From: Amycolatopsis nalaikhensis
GTDB taxonomy: Bacteria > Actinomycetota > Actinomycetes > Mycobacteriales > Pseudonocardiaceae
DNA: 64,000 nucleotides
Assembly (NCBI RefSeq): GCF_030264295.1
Contig: NZ_CP127173.1
Span: forward strand, 8,563,501 to 8,627,500
Direction: 5' to 3'
The stretch's first letter is position 1, and the number at the start of each line of letters is the position of its first letter. This document shows positions 24,576 through 32,967 of this stretch, in pieces. The notes beneath the pieces were generated by a model that saw nothing but the letters and a program-made list of their open reading frames with translations, ran no database searches and was not told the DNA's origin. The position numbers and the translations under genes are program-made.

Positions 24576-25343
24576 GTGCCCGGTCCGATCCAGTCCATCG
24601 AGCGCGCCGCCGCGATCCTGCGGTTGCTGGCGCGCGGCTCCGGCCGTCTCGGCGTCGGCGAAATCGCCGAGTCCCTCGAACTGGCGAAGGGCACCGCGCA
24701 CGGGATCCTGCGCACGCTGCAGGGCGTCGGGTTCGTCGAGCAGGACCGCGACACGGGCAAGTACCAGCTCGGCGCGGCGCTGCTGCACCTGGGCACGAGC
24801 TACCTCGACGTCAACGAGCTGCGGTCCCGGGCCATCAACTGGGCCGACGCGCTGGCCGCCCGCAGCGGCGAGGCCGTCCGGATCGGCGCGCCGCTGGAAG
24901 GCCGGGTGCTGGTGGTGCACCACGTGTTCCGGCCGGACGACAGCCTGCAGACCCTCGACGTCGGCACGCTGCTGCCGCTGCACGCGACGGCGCTCGGGAA
25001 AGTGCTGCTGGCCTACGACACGACTCTCGTGGCATCGTTGCGCACCGGCGAACCGGAGGCGTACACGCGCCGGACCCTGGTCACCCAGACGGCGATCAAG
25101 CGCGCCTGCGGCAAGGTGCGCGAGGCCGGCTGGGCGGTGGAGAACGGCGAGATGATCTCCGGCGAGGCTGGGATCGCGGCCCCGATCCGCGGGCACGGCG
25201 GCATCGTGGTCGGCGCGATCGGGGTGTCCGGCCCGGTGGAGCGCATCTGCGAGCCGGACGGCGGCCCGAGCCCCCGGCTGCTGGGCCACGTGCGCGACGC
25301 GGCGCGCGCGGTCTCCCGTGACCTCGGCGCGTCCCGGTGGTGA
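24576..25343 (+). CDS. IclR family regulator of glycerol genes (GylR-like)
   Basis: A 255-residue regulator. The N-terminal winged helix is VPGPIQSIERAAAILRLLA ... LELAKGTAHGILRTLQGVGF, and the C-terminal effector domain reads HVFRPDDSLQTLDVGTLLPL ... HATALGKVLLAYD and AGEAGIAAPIRGHGGIVVGA-like segments. It lies between the divergent glpFKD operon and a second glycerol kinase gene ten bases downstream, the same arrangement as gylR in Streptomyces, whose product represses glycerol genes until glycerol 3-phosphate builds up. GTG 24576 is the start. The two palindromes at 24503-24547 are its likely binding sites. Confidence 0.92.
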   Translation: MPGPIQSIERAAAILRLLARGSGRLGVGEIAESLELAKGTAHGILRTLQGVGFVEQDRDTGKYQLGAALLHLGTSYLDVNELRSRAINWADALAARSGEAVRIGAPLEGRVLVVHHVFRPDDSLQTLDVGTLLPLHATALGKVLLAYDTTLVASLRTGEPEAYTRRTLVTQTAIKRACGKVREAGWAVENGEMISGEAGIAAPIRGHGGIVVGAIGVSGPVERICEPDGGPSPRLLGHVRDAARAVSRDLGASRW

Positions 25344-25353
25344 AGGGAGGACG

Positions 25354-27303
25354 ATGGTCCAGCGGTACGTGATGTCCATCGACCAGGGCACCACCTCCAC
25401 CCGGTGCATCCTGTTCGACGCCCGCGGCCGGCTCGTCTCGGTCGTGCAGCGCGAGCACCAGCAGCACTTCCCCCGGCCCGGCTGGGTGGAGCACGACGCC
25501 GTCGAGATCTGGCGGAACCTGTCGCGGATCGTGCCGCAGGCCCTGACCGACGCCGGCGTCACCGCGGACCAGGTCGTCGGGCTCGGGATCGCGAACCAGC
25601 GCGAGACGACCGTGCTGTGGGACCGGCACACCGGCAACCCAATCGGGCGGGCGATCGTCTGGCAGGACACCCGCACCGACGCCATGCTCGAACAGCTGGC
25701 GCGCGAGCCCGGCGCCGACCGCGTCCGCCAGTTGTGCGGCCTCCCGCTGGCGACGTACTTCTCCGCGCCCCGCATCCGCTGGCTGCTGGAACGCACCCCC
25801 GGCCTGCGAGAACGAGCCGAACGCGGCGACGTGCTGTTCGGCACGATCGAGAGCTGGCTGATCTGGAACCTCACCGGCGGCGCCGAGGGCGGCGTGCACG
25901 TCACCGACGTCACCAACGCCTCGCGCACGATGCTGATGAACCTGCGCACGCTGTCGTGGGACACCGAGCTGCTGGACTTCTTCGACGTCCCGCGCGCGAT
26001 GCTGCCGGAGATCCGCTCGTCGACGGAGGTGTACGGCACGACGTCCCGCGTGGTCCCCGGCATCCGGATCGCGGCGGCGCTCGGCGACCAGCAGGCGGCG
26101 CTGTTCGGCCAGACTTGCTTCGCGCCCGGCGAGGCGAAGTGCACGTACGGCACCGGCAGCTTCCTGCTGCTCAACACGGGTTCGACGCCAGTGCTGTCCA
26201 CGCACGGCATGCTGACGACGGTCGGGTTCAAGATCGGCGACGAGCCGGCGGTGTACGCCCTCGAAGGGTCGATCGCCGTCACCGGGTCGCTGGTGCAGTG
26301 GTTCCGCGACGGCCTCGAGCTGATCGGCAGCGCGCCCGAGATCGAGACCCTCGCCCGCACGGTCGAGGACAACGGCGGCTGCTACATCGTGCCCGCGTTC
26401 TCCGGCCTGTTCGCGCCGCACTGGCACAGCGAGGCGCGCGGGGTGATCGCGGGGCTGACGTCGTACATCACCAAGGGCCACCTGGCGCGGGCCGTGCTGG
26501 AGGCGACCGGCTGGCAGACGCGCGAGGTGGTCGACGCGATGAACGCGGACTCCGGGCTCGCGCTGTCGTCGCTGAAGGTCGACGGCGGGATGACCGCGGA
26601 CAACCTGCTGATGCAGTTCATCGCCGACGTCCTCGACGTGCCGGTGGTCCGCCCGATGGTGGCGGAGACGGTGTCGCTGGGCGCGGCGTACGCGGCGGGC
26701 TTGTCGGTCGGCTACTGGCCGGACCTGGAGGGGCTGCGGCGCAACTGGCACCGGGCCGGGCAATGGCTGCCGGCGATGGACCCGGCCCGTCGAGACAGCG
26801 AGTACGGGCACTGGCGCCAGGCGGTGGAGCTGACGTTCGGCTGGATGCGCCCGGGCCCGACGGCGGCCGCGCCGGGGTCGGACCTGGTGGAGGTGCTGCT
26901 GGCCGACCACCGCCGGTTCGAGCAGTTGCTGCGCGACCTGCGCAACGCGGAGGCGGACCGCCCGGCGCTGGTCGCGGAGCTGGCGGCGTTGCTGGTCGCC
27001 CACGCGACGGCGACCGAGCGGATCGTCCGGCCTTCGGTGTCCGGCGAGCCGTTCGCCGACGACCTGTTGGCGGTCCTGGAAGCCGAGGACTTCGAGAAGG
27101 CGTTGCTGCGCCTGGAGAACGTCGTCGACGCGCACGTGCGCGGTGAAGAGCGCGGGCTGCTGAACGAGCTGCGGCGGTCGATGTCCACTTCGGACCGGAC
27201 GGGGCTGGGTCGTGCGTTCGTCGCGGAACGGCGTCGCCAGCTCGACCTCGATTGCGGGTCGGCCGAGCACATCCGCGAGCTGGGCGACCGGCTGACGCTC
27301 TAG
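25354..27303 (+). CDS. glpK: Glycerol kinase fused to a hemerythrin-like domain
   Basis: A 649-residue protein, about 145 residues longer than a normal glycerol kinase. Residues 1-505 form a complete FGGY kinase: MSIDQGTTSTRCILFD, GWVEHDAVEIWRN, IANQRETTVLWD, AIVWQDTRTDAM, CTYGTGSFLLLNTG and SLKVDGGMTADNLLMQ. From about residue 510 (base 26881) a four-helix hemerythrin-type domain follows: LLADHRRFEQLL (His519), LLVAHATATERIVRP (His550, Glu555) and VVDAHVRGEERGLL (His594, Glu598, Glu599). Compared with the canonical HxxxEE of the second helix, the first Glu is Thr, so the di-iron site may be altered. ATG 25354 follows AAGGGAGG, ten bases after the IclR gene. The domain could bind O2 or iron and tune glycerol use (inference). 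Confidence 0.9.
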   Translation: MVQRYVMSIDQGTTSTRCILFDARGRLVSVVQREHQQHFPRPGWVEHDAVEIWRNLSRIVPQALTDAGVTADQVVGLGIANQRETTVLWDRHTGNPIGRAIVWQDTRTDAMLEQLAREPGADRVRQLCGLPLATYFSAPRIRWLLERTPGLRERAERGDVLFGTIESWLIWNLTGGAEGGVHVTDVTNASRTMLMNLRTLSWDTELLDFFDVPRAMLPEIRSSTEVYGTTSRVVPGIRIAAALGDQQAALFGQTCFAPGEAKCTYGTGSFLLLNTGSTPVLSTHGMLTTVGFKIGDEPAVYALEGSIAVTGSLVQWFRDGLELIGSAPEIETLARTVEDNGGCYIVPAFSGLFAPHWHSEARGVIAGLTSYITKGHLARAVLEATGWQTREVVDAMNADSGLALSSLKVDGGMTADNLLMQFIADVLDVPVVRPMVAETVSLGAAYAAGLSVGYWPDLEGLRRNWHRAGQWLPAMDPARRDSEYGHWRQAVELTFGWMRPGPTAAAPGSDLVEVLLADHRRFEQLLRDLRNAEADRPALVAELAALLVAHATATERIVRPSVSGEPFADDLLAVLEAEDFEKALLRLENVVDAHVRGEERGLLNELRRSMSTSDRTGLGRAFVAERRRQLDLDCGSAEHIRELGDRLTL

Positions 27304-28395
27304 AGGTAGCCGGGGAACGGTTCCGCGCCGAGGAAAACCGCGCCCGCGCCGTCGTACATGCCTTCGTTGAGGAAGGCGTGTTGCGGAACCACGGCCGCGT
27401 CGCGGAGGTGGCGCTGCAGGGGGTGGTCGGCCGCGATCGCCGCCGTGCCGCCGAGTTCGTAGGCCGCTTTGACGACGTCGAAGCCGACGTGAGCGGCGTG
27501 TGCGGCGGCCAGGCGGAGCAGGCTGACCTGTTCTGGCTGGGGCGTTGTCGCCAAAGCCGTCTCGTAGACCTCCTCGGTGGCTTCGTAGAAGAAAGCCCTT
27601 ACTGAACGGAGCTTCTGCTTCGGCTTTCGCGAAGGCGGTGCGGGCGTAAGGGCGGCCGGCCACTCCTTCGCGCCGGGCGGCTTCGTCGAGGGCGGCGCGG
27701 GCGAGGCCGAGGGTGACGACGGCGAGGGCTTGGGAGGCGAAGGCGAGGGTCGGGTAGCGGTAGAGGGGCTCGTCGATGGTGGGGCGACCGCCGCGGACGA
27801 AGGTCCAGTCGGCGGGGACGAAGACGTCGTCGACGCGGAGGTCGTGGCTGCCGGTGCCGCGCAGGCCGAGGGCGTCCCAGGTGTCGAGGACGTCGACCTG
27901 CGCGGCGGGCAGGACGGCGGTGCGCGGGCGGCCGGAGCCGCCGGTCCCGATGCCGACGCCGAGGTAGTCGGCGGCTCGGCAGCCGCTCGCGAGGCGCCAT
28001 CGCCCGCGGACGCGGAAGCCGTCCGGGACTTCCTCGGCGGGTTGTACCGGGAACAGTGCGCCCGCGAAGACGAGGTCGGGGCCATCGGCGTAGAGCTGCG
28101 CTTGGGTGTCCGGCGGCAGGGCGGCGAGGTAGACGCCCGAGGAGCCGAAGCTGGCGACCCAGCCCGCGGAGCCGTCCACTTCGGACAGCCGTTCGACCAT
28201 CCGCAGGAACTCGGCGGGCGGGAGGGCATCGCCGCCGAAGCACTTCGGGGTGGTGGCCCGGTAGAACCCGGCACGCCGGAATAGGTCGACGACGTCCGGC
28301 GGGATGTGCCGGAGCCGGGTGAAGTCCTCGGCCCGTCGGGCGACGACGGCCAGAGCTTCGTCGAAAGCGGGCGATGTCCCCCAGGTACGCGCCAT
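27300..28395 (-). pseudogene. Acyl-CoA dehydrogenase-like flavin enzyme, frameshifted
   Basis: Starting at ATG 28395 (MARTWGTSPAFDEALAVV) the frame encodes an acyl-CoA dehydrogenase-fold protein (RAGFYRATTPKCFGGDALPP, VERLSEVDGSAGWVASFGSS, WRLASGCRAADYLGVGIG, LGLRGTGSHDLRVDDVFVPA). The order and motifs resemble flavin-dependent monooxygenases such as HsaA or DszC rather than true dehydrogenases. At about 27610-27620 one extra base breaks the frame; the correct continuation (LRSVRAFFYEATEEVYETAL ... NEGMYDGAGAVFLGAEPFPG) is in the next frame and ends at 27300. The total of 1096 bases is one more than a multiple of three. This is a real indel or a sequencing error. The stop shares CTAG with the glycerol kinase-hemerythrin gene. 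Confidence 0.7.
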
Positions 28396-28440
28396 GGGCC
28401 CAGCGTAGGCGGCCCGGCAAGGATGGAGGACGGTTCCGGC

Positions 28441-28531
28441 CAAGCGCCCCAAGGCGGCCTTGGTTGCGTCCCACGCACCGAAGGCCGCCTTGGGTGCGTC
28501 TCACGCACCGAAGGCCACATTGGGGCGCTTG
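28441..28531. repeat. Dispersed palindromic repeat, family B copy 1
   Basis: Bounded by a perfect 12-bp inverted repeat (CAAGCGCCCCAA and TTGGGGCGCTTG). Inside are three AAGGCNNCNTTGG-type palindromes and a 15-base direct repeat (CACGCACCGAAGGCC at 28472 and 28502). It lies 12 bases beyond the stop of the LacI-like gene on the minus strand. A second copy is at 60666-60759. Confidence 0.85.
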
Positions 28532-28542
28532 AGTCCGGACCC

Positions 28543-29325
28543 TCAGACCCGGGTTGGGCGACTGCTCTCCCGCACCACCAACTCCGCCGCGACCATCTCC
28601 CGCACCGGACTGGGCGAGCCGTCGATGCGGGCCGTCACCAGGGCGAGCGTCTGGCGGCCCGCCGCGACGAAGTCCTGCCGCACAGTCGTCAACGGTGGCG
28701 CGAAGTAAGCCGCCTCCGGGACGTCGTCGAAACCCACCACGTGCGCGTCGCGGGGCACCCGCATCCCCGCCTCCGTGAACGCCGCCAGGAGGCCCAGCGC
28801 CATGTGGTCGTTCGCCGTGAACACCGCGCACACCCCCGCCTCCACCGCCAGGGACTGCCCCGCTCGATACCCCGACCGGGCCGACCAATCGCCCCGGACC
28901 ACCGGTGGCACCTCGGCCCCGTAGCGCTCCAACGTCTCGCGCCAGCCCAGTTCGCGGGCGCGGGCGATCGGGCCGTCCTCGGGGCCGCCCACGTGCCAGA
29001 CCGTCGGGTGGCCCATGTCCATCAAGTGTTCCGTCGCGCGCCGGGCGCCTTCGTACTGGTCCGCCGAAGCCGCCGGGACCAGCGGGATCCCCGGCACTGG
29101 TGGCGGCGACGCGGCCAGGTGCGGGTCCAGCACCACGATCCCCGCCACGCCCTGCAGCCGCAGCCCCGCCGCCGCGGCCGCCAGAGCCGCCTCGCCGCGG
29201 CCCGGGACGCTGAACACGCTCAGCCCGTAACCCGCTTCCCGGGCCGCCGCGCGGAGGCCGTGCAAGACCGGGCCCGCGGCCGTCGAACCCGTCGCTATCA
29301 CGCCGAGCGTGCCCCGCCGAACCAT
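28543..29325 (-). CDS. LacI-type effector domain without a DNA-binding domain
   Basis: A 260-residue protein that is only the sugar-sensing half of a LacI regulator. It starts MVRRGTLGVIATGS, exactly where the full-length paralogs at 46560 and 59536 read VTGRSGTLGVVALES after their helix-turn-helix. The rest follows the same family (EHLMDMGHPTVWHVGGPEDG, GDWSARSGYRAGQSL, FTANDHMALGLLAAFTEAGM, VVGFDDVPEAAYFAPPLTTV). There is no room for a helix-turn-helix: only 76 bases separate ATG 29325 from the upstream gene's end. A TGTTAGCGNTAACA-type operator (29333-29346) lies eight bases before the start. It may form mixed dimers with the full repressors or be a decaying copy (inference). Confidence 0.82.
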   Translation of the reverse strand: MVRRGTLGVIATGSTAAGPVLHGLRAAAREAGYGLSVFSVPGRGEAALAAAAAGLRLQGVAGIVVLDPHLAASPPPVPGIPLVPAASADQYEGARRATEHLMDMGHPTVWHVGGPEDGPIARARELGWRETLERYGAEVPPVVRGDWSARSGYRAGQSLAVEAGVCAVFTANDHMALGLLAAFTEAGMRVPRDAHVVGFDDVPEAAYFAPPLTTVRQDFVAAGRQTLALVTARIDGSPSPVREMVAAELVVRESSRPTRV

Positions 29326-29332
29326 GATCCGA

Positions 29333-29346
29333 TGTTAGCGATCACA
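29333..29346. promoter_or_regulatory. LacI-regulon operator before the truncated LacI gene
   Basis: TGTTAGCGATCACA matches the TGTTAGCGNTAACA consensus seen at 46507, 47669, 59449 and 41811 with one change in the right half. It lies just upstream of ATG 29325. Confidence 0.65.
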
Positions 29347-29401
29347 CCCGCAGACGTGAACTTCCTTCACTTTCCATAAATAACGAACGAATAACGGCCC
29401 C

Positions 29402-30094
29402 TCAGGACGCGGTGACCGAATAGCTGTTCGCCGCGAAGTTCAGCCCACCGGCCGACGACGTGATCTCGAAGCCGAACTGGACTTCGCCGAGGGTCACGTC
29501 ACCGAACCAGCCTCGGGCGCGGATCCAGTTCAGCACCGCCAGGACGTCGACCGTGCCCGCGTTCGTGTTCGACGTGCGCACGAACGAGAACACCGCGTTC
29601 GACCCGTTCGATCCTTTGTAGACGTCCCAGGTGTGGCCGCCGACCGTCGCCGTCGTCTGCTGGGTGCCGAGCGGGCCGACCGCGCCCTGCTTGTTCATCC
29701 ACAGCATGGTTTCGTAGGCGTTGTTGTCCGCCCAGATGTCGTACGCCGTCTCGTACGCGCCACTGCCGGGGCGGCTGACGTTGAAGCTGCTCGACACCTT
29801 TCCGAGCGCGCTCAGCTTCTTGCCGACGTTCTTCGCCGAATGCGGGTACGACTTCACGCCACCGGTGTTCGGCTGATCCGACCAGACACCCCAGTTGGAA
29901 TACGAATTCGCCCAGATGGTCTGCGGGCCCGCCCCGCTGCCCCAGACATCGTTGCGGATCGTGTACCCGCCATTGGACCAGGTCGCCCATTTGTCCGAAG
30001 ACGACCACGTCGCGGCGGTTGCCACGCCGGATAATCCGACCACAGAAGCGGCCACAGTCAAGGAAACCACGAGGGAACGCACGACTTTACGCAT
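29402..30094 (-). CDS. Secreted GH12 endoglucanase (cellulase/xyloglucanase)
   Basis: A 230-residue secreted glycosidase. ATG 30094 has GGAGG eight bases upstream and begins a signal peptide (MRKVVRSLVVSLTVAASVVG ... GVATAA). The mature protein starts TWSSSDKWATWSNGGYTIRN and has the GH12 pattern: GVKSYPHSAKNVGKKLSALG, DIWADNNAYETMLWMNKQG containing the nucleophile Glu, and EVQFGFEITSSAGGLNF containing the acid/base Glu. GH12 enzymes cut beta-1,4-glucan or xyloglucan. The protein has no carbohydrate-binding module. It stands between the truncated LacI gene and the terminator of the arabinose operon; no operator was recognised upstream. Confidence 0.9.
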   Translation of the reverse strand: MRKVVRSLVVSLTVAASVVGLSGVATAATWSSSDKWATWSNGGYTIRNDVWGSGAGPQTIWANSYSNWGVWSDQPNTGGVKSYPHSAKNVGKKLSALGKVSSSFNVSRPGSGAYETAYDIWADNNAYETMLWMNKQGAVGPLGTQQTTATVGGHTWDVYKGSNGSNAVFSFVRTSNTNAGTVDVLAVLNWIRARGWFGDVTLGEVQFGFEITSSAGGLNFAANSYSVTAS

Positions 30095-30171
30095 GGGGAA
30101 GGCCTCCACGGTGAGGGATTCACCAGCACTATGGCCGCCCCGTTACCACCCGGTCAAGCAATTCGAGAACT

Positions 30172-30214
30172 TCGAAAAAAAGGGGCTTTCCCCGCGAACG
30201 AGGAAAGCCCCTTT
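30172..30214 (-). terminator. Intrinsic terminator of the arabinose operon
   Basis: A perfect 13-bp stem (30179-30191 with 30202-30214) with a ten-base loop. On the minus strand it is followed by a run of seven T, a textbook factor-independent terminator. It lies 15 bases after the stop of the permease gene ending at 30230. Confidence 0.9.
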
Positions 30215-30229
30215 CCGAACGGCACGCAC

Positions 30230-31450
30230 TCAGGAAGCCGCGCGGCGTTTGGTCCAGATGTCGTACGCCACCGCCGCCAGCAACACCACGCCCTTCACCA
30301 GCATCACCCGCTCGCTCGGCGCGCCGATCAACGACATCCCGTTGTTGATCACCGCCATGATCAGGCCGCCGGTGATCGCGCCGACCACCTTGCCGACGCC
30401 GCCCTGGACCGCCGCGCCGCCGATGAACGCCGCCGCGATCGCGTCCAGCTCGAAGTTCACCCCCGCCGTCGGGCCCGCCTGGTTGAGGCGGCCCGCGAAG
30501 ATGATCCCGGCCAGCGCCGCCAGCACGCCCATGTTGACGAAGATCCAGAACGTCACCGACTTGACCTTGACGCCCGACAGCGTCGCCGCCTGCAGGTTGC
30601 CGCCCACCGCGTAGATGTGCCTGCCGAACACCGACTTGCCCGCCACCAGCGAGTAGCCGAGCACCAGCACCGCCAGCAGGATCAGCACCCACGGCAGGTT
30701 CTTGAACCGCGCCAGCTGCACCACCAGCGCGAGCACCAGCACCGCGATGCCCACGATCTTCAGCACGAACACCGGGAACGGGTCGACGTCCTGGCCGTAA
30801 CCCAGCCGCGCCGAGCGCTTGCGCCACTGGGTGAACGCGATCCCGGCCACCGCCGCCACCCCGGCCAGCAGGGACACCAGGTCGGCACCACCCAGCGGGC
30901 CGAGGCCGATGTTGCCCAGGTAGCCGTCGGTGAAGCCGTTGGACAGCGTGCGGATCGCGTCCGGGAACGGGCCGATGCCCTGGTTGCCGAGCACCGTCAG
31001 GGTGAGCGCGCGGAACGCCAGCATCCCGGCCAGCGTCACGATGAACGCCGGGATGCCGAAGTAGGCGACCCAGTAGCCCTGCCACGCGCCGATCACCGCG
31101 CCGACGACGAGGGTGATCAGCACCGCCCAGAACCACGGCAGCTGCCAGTTCACCATCAGCACCGCCGACACCGCGCCGGTCATCGCGACGACCGACCCGG
31201 CGGAGAGGTCGATGTGCCCGGAGATGATCACCAGGATCATCCCGATCGCGAGGATCAGCACGTAGCTGTTCTGCACGATGATGTTGGAGATGTTCTGCGG
31301 CTCCAGCAGCGCGCCGCCGGTGAGCACCTCGAACAGCACCACGATCAGCGCGAACGCGACGTAGATGCCGCTCTGGCGCGGGTTGATCGAGATCCGCCGG
31401 GCGGAGCGCTCGGCCGGGGGCGCGGCGGGCCGCGCTTCGGTCGTGGTCAT
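30230..31450 (-). CDS. CUT2 sugar ABC transporter permease (XylH/GguB type)
   Basis: A 406-residue integral membrane protein with about ten helices. It has the CUT2 permease signature VLILAIGMILVIISGHIDLS followed by AGSVVAMTGAVSAVL, then FGRHIYAVGGNLQAATLSGV and GAAFIGGAAVQGGVGKVVGA-like segments. It pairs with the ATPase at 31447 and the binding protein at 32964; ATG 31450 overlaps the ATPase stop as ATGA. The same order (binding protein, ATPase, permease) occurs in ChvE-GguAB systems for arabinose, xylose and galactose. The neighbouring araBDA genes make L-arabinose the likely substrate. It is the last gene before a strong terminator. Confidence 0.9.
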   Translation of the reverse strand: MTTTEARPAAPPAERSARRISINPRQSGIYVAFALIVVLFEVLTGGALLEPQNISNIIVQNSYVLILAIGMILVIISGHIDLSAGSVVAMTGAVSAVLMVNWQLPWFWAVLITLVVGAVIGAWQGYWVAYFGIPAFIVTLAGMLAFRALTLTVLGNQGIGPFPDAIRTLSNGFTDGYLGNIGLGPLGGADLVSLLAGVAAVAGIAFTQWRKRSARLGYGQDVDPFPVFVLKIVGIAVLVLALVVQLARFKNLPWVLILLAVLVLGYSLVAGKSVFGRHIYAVGGNLQAATLSGVKVKSVTFWIFVNMGVLAALAGIIFAGRLNQAGPTAGVNFELDAIAAAFIGGAAVQGGVGKVVGAITGGLIMAVINNGMSLIGAPSERVMLVKGVVLLAAVAYDIWTKRRAAS

Positions 31451-32967
31451 TCCCGTTCCTTGGTCATGTACTGCATGAGCAGTTCCTGGGTGGCTTCTTC
31501 GCGGGTCGCCTGGCCGGTGATCCGCCCCGCCGACAGCGCGTAGATCCGGTCGCAGAGCCCGAGCAGCTCCGGCAGCTCGGAGGAGATGACCAGGACGGCC
31601 TTCCCCTGCGCGGCCAGTTCGTTGATGATCGTGTAGATCTCGAACTTCGCGCCGACGTCGATGCCGCGGGTCGGCTCGTCGAGGATCAGCACGTCCGGGT
31701 CGGTGAAGATCCACTTGGCCAGCACGACCTTCTGCTGGTTGCCGCCGGAGAGCTTCCCGGTCACGCTGCGCACGGACGGTGCCTTGATCCGCAGGTCGCG
31801 GCGGAACCGGGCGGCCGTGTCGTGCTCGGCGTGCTCGTTCACCCACCCCCGCTTCGCCAGCTTCCCGAGCCCGGCCGCGGACACGTTGCGCTGGACGTCC
31901 TCGATCAGGTTGAGCCCGTAGCGCTTCCGGTCCTCGGTGGCGTAGGCGATGCCGTGGCGGACGGCGTCCTGCACCGACCGGACGTCGATCTCCTTGCCGT
32001 GCTTCAGGATCCGGCCGGAGATGTCCTTGCCCCACGACCGGCCGAACACGCTCATCGCGAGTTCGGTGCGGCCCGCGCCCATCAGCCCGGCCAGGCCGAC
32101 GATCTCCCCGCGCCGCAGGGAAAGCGACGCGCGGTCGACGACGACCCGCCCGGCCTGGGTGGGGCTGTGCACCGTCCAGTCCTCGATCCGCAGCACCTCC
32201 TCGCCGATGTCCGGCTCCCGCGGCGGGAACCGGTGCTCGAGGTCGCGGCCGACCATCCCGGTGATGATCCGCTCCTCGGTGAGCCCGGCCGCGTCGAGGG
32301 TTTCGATGGTGCGGCCGTCCCGCAGGATCGTGACGGTGTCGGCGATCGCGGTCACCTCGCCGAGCTTGTGCGAGATGATCACGCAGGTGACGCCTTCGTC
32401 ACGCAGCCCGCGCAGCAGGTCGAGCAGGTGCGCCGAGTCGTCGTCGTTGAGCGCCGCCGTCGGCTCGTCGAGGATGAGCAGCTTGACGTCCTTGGACAGC
32501 GCCTTGGCGATCTCGACGAGCTGCTGCTTGCCGACGCCGATCTCCTGCACCGCCCGGGTCGCGTTTTCGGCGAGGCCGACGCGCCGCAGGAGCGCGTCGG
32601 CCTCGTGGTTGGTGCGGTTCCAGTCGATCCAGCCCCGCTTCTGCTGTTCGTTGCCGAGGAAGATGTTCTCCGCGATCGACAACTGTCCGCACAGCGCGAG
32701 CTCCTGGTGGATGATCACGATCCCGCGCCGCTCGCTGTCGCGCACCGACCCGAACTCGCACCGCTGCCCGTCGAAGGTGATCTCGCCGTCGTACGTCCCG
32801 TGGGGGTAGACGCCCGAGAGCACCTTCATCAGGGTGGACTTCCCGGCGCCGTTCTCCCCGCAGATCGCGTGGATCTCCCCTTGGCGCACGGAAAGCGTGA
32901 CGTCGGACAGCGCCTTGACCCCGGGGAAGGTCTTGGTGATCCCGCGCATGCCGAGCAGTTCGGTCAT
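31447..32967 (-). CDS. CUT2 sugar ABC transporter ATP-binding protein
   Basis: A 506-residue ATPase with two fused nucleotide-binding domains, as in XylG, AraG and GguA. The first has Walker A GENGAGKSTLMKVLSG, an ISKQ-like IGVGKQQLVEIAKALS signature and Walker B LLILDEPTAALN. The second has GLMGAGRTELAMSV in the degenerate P-loop position, LSGGNQQKVVLAKW and VLILDEPTRGIDVGAKFEIY. It sits between binding protein and permease with four-base ATGA overlaps on both sides, showing tight translational coupling. Substrate by context is L-arabinose. Confidence 0.94.
   Translation of the reverse strand: MTELLGMRGITKTFPGVKALSDVTLSVRQGEIHAICGENGAGKSTLMKVLSGVYPHGTYDGEITFDGQRCEFGSVRDSERRGIVIIHQELALCGQLSIAENIFLGNEQQKRGWIDWNRTNHEADALLRRVGLAENATRAVQEIGVGKQQLVEIAKALSKDVKLLILDEPTAALNDDDSAHLLDLLRGLRDEGVTCVIISHKLGEVTAIADTVTILRDGRTIETLDAAGLTEERIITGMVGRDLEHRFPPREPDIGEEVLRIEDWTVHSPTQAGRVVVDRASLSLRRGEIVGLAGLMGAGRTELAMSVFGRSWGKDISGRILKHGKEIDVRSVQDAVRHGIAYATEDRKRYGLNLIEDVQRNVSAAGLGKLAKRGWVNEHAEHDTAARFRRDLRIKAPSVRSVTGKLSGGNQQKVVLAKWIFTDPDVLILDEPTRGIDVGAKFEIYTIINELAAQGKAVLVISSELPELLGLCDRIYALSAGRITGQATREEATQELLMQYMTKERE

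Noticed and set aside
25096..28452. A single 1118-codon minus-strand frame
   Set aside because: Only its first third (to about 27615) is the acyl-CoA dehydrogenase-like gene; the rest is a frameshifted read-through and antisense of the glycerol kinase.
29326..29505. A lost helix-turn-helix in another frame upstream of the truncated LacI gene
   Set aside because: I read all frames of the 76-base gap and the GH12 end; no HTH-like sequence is present.
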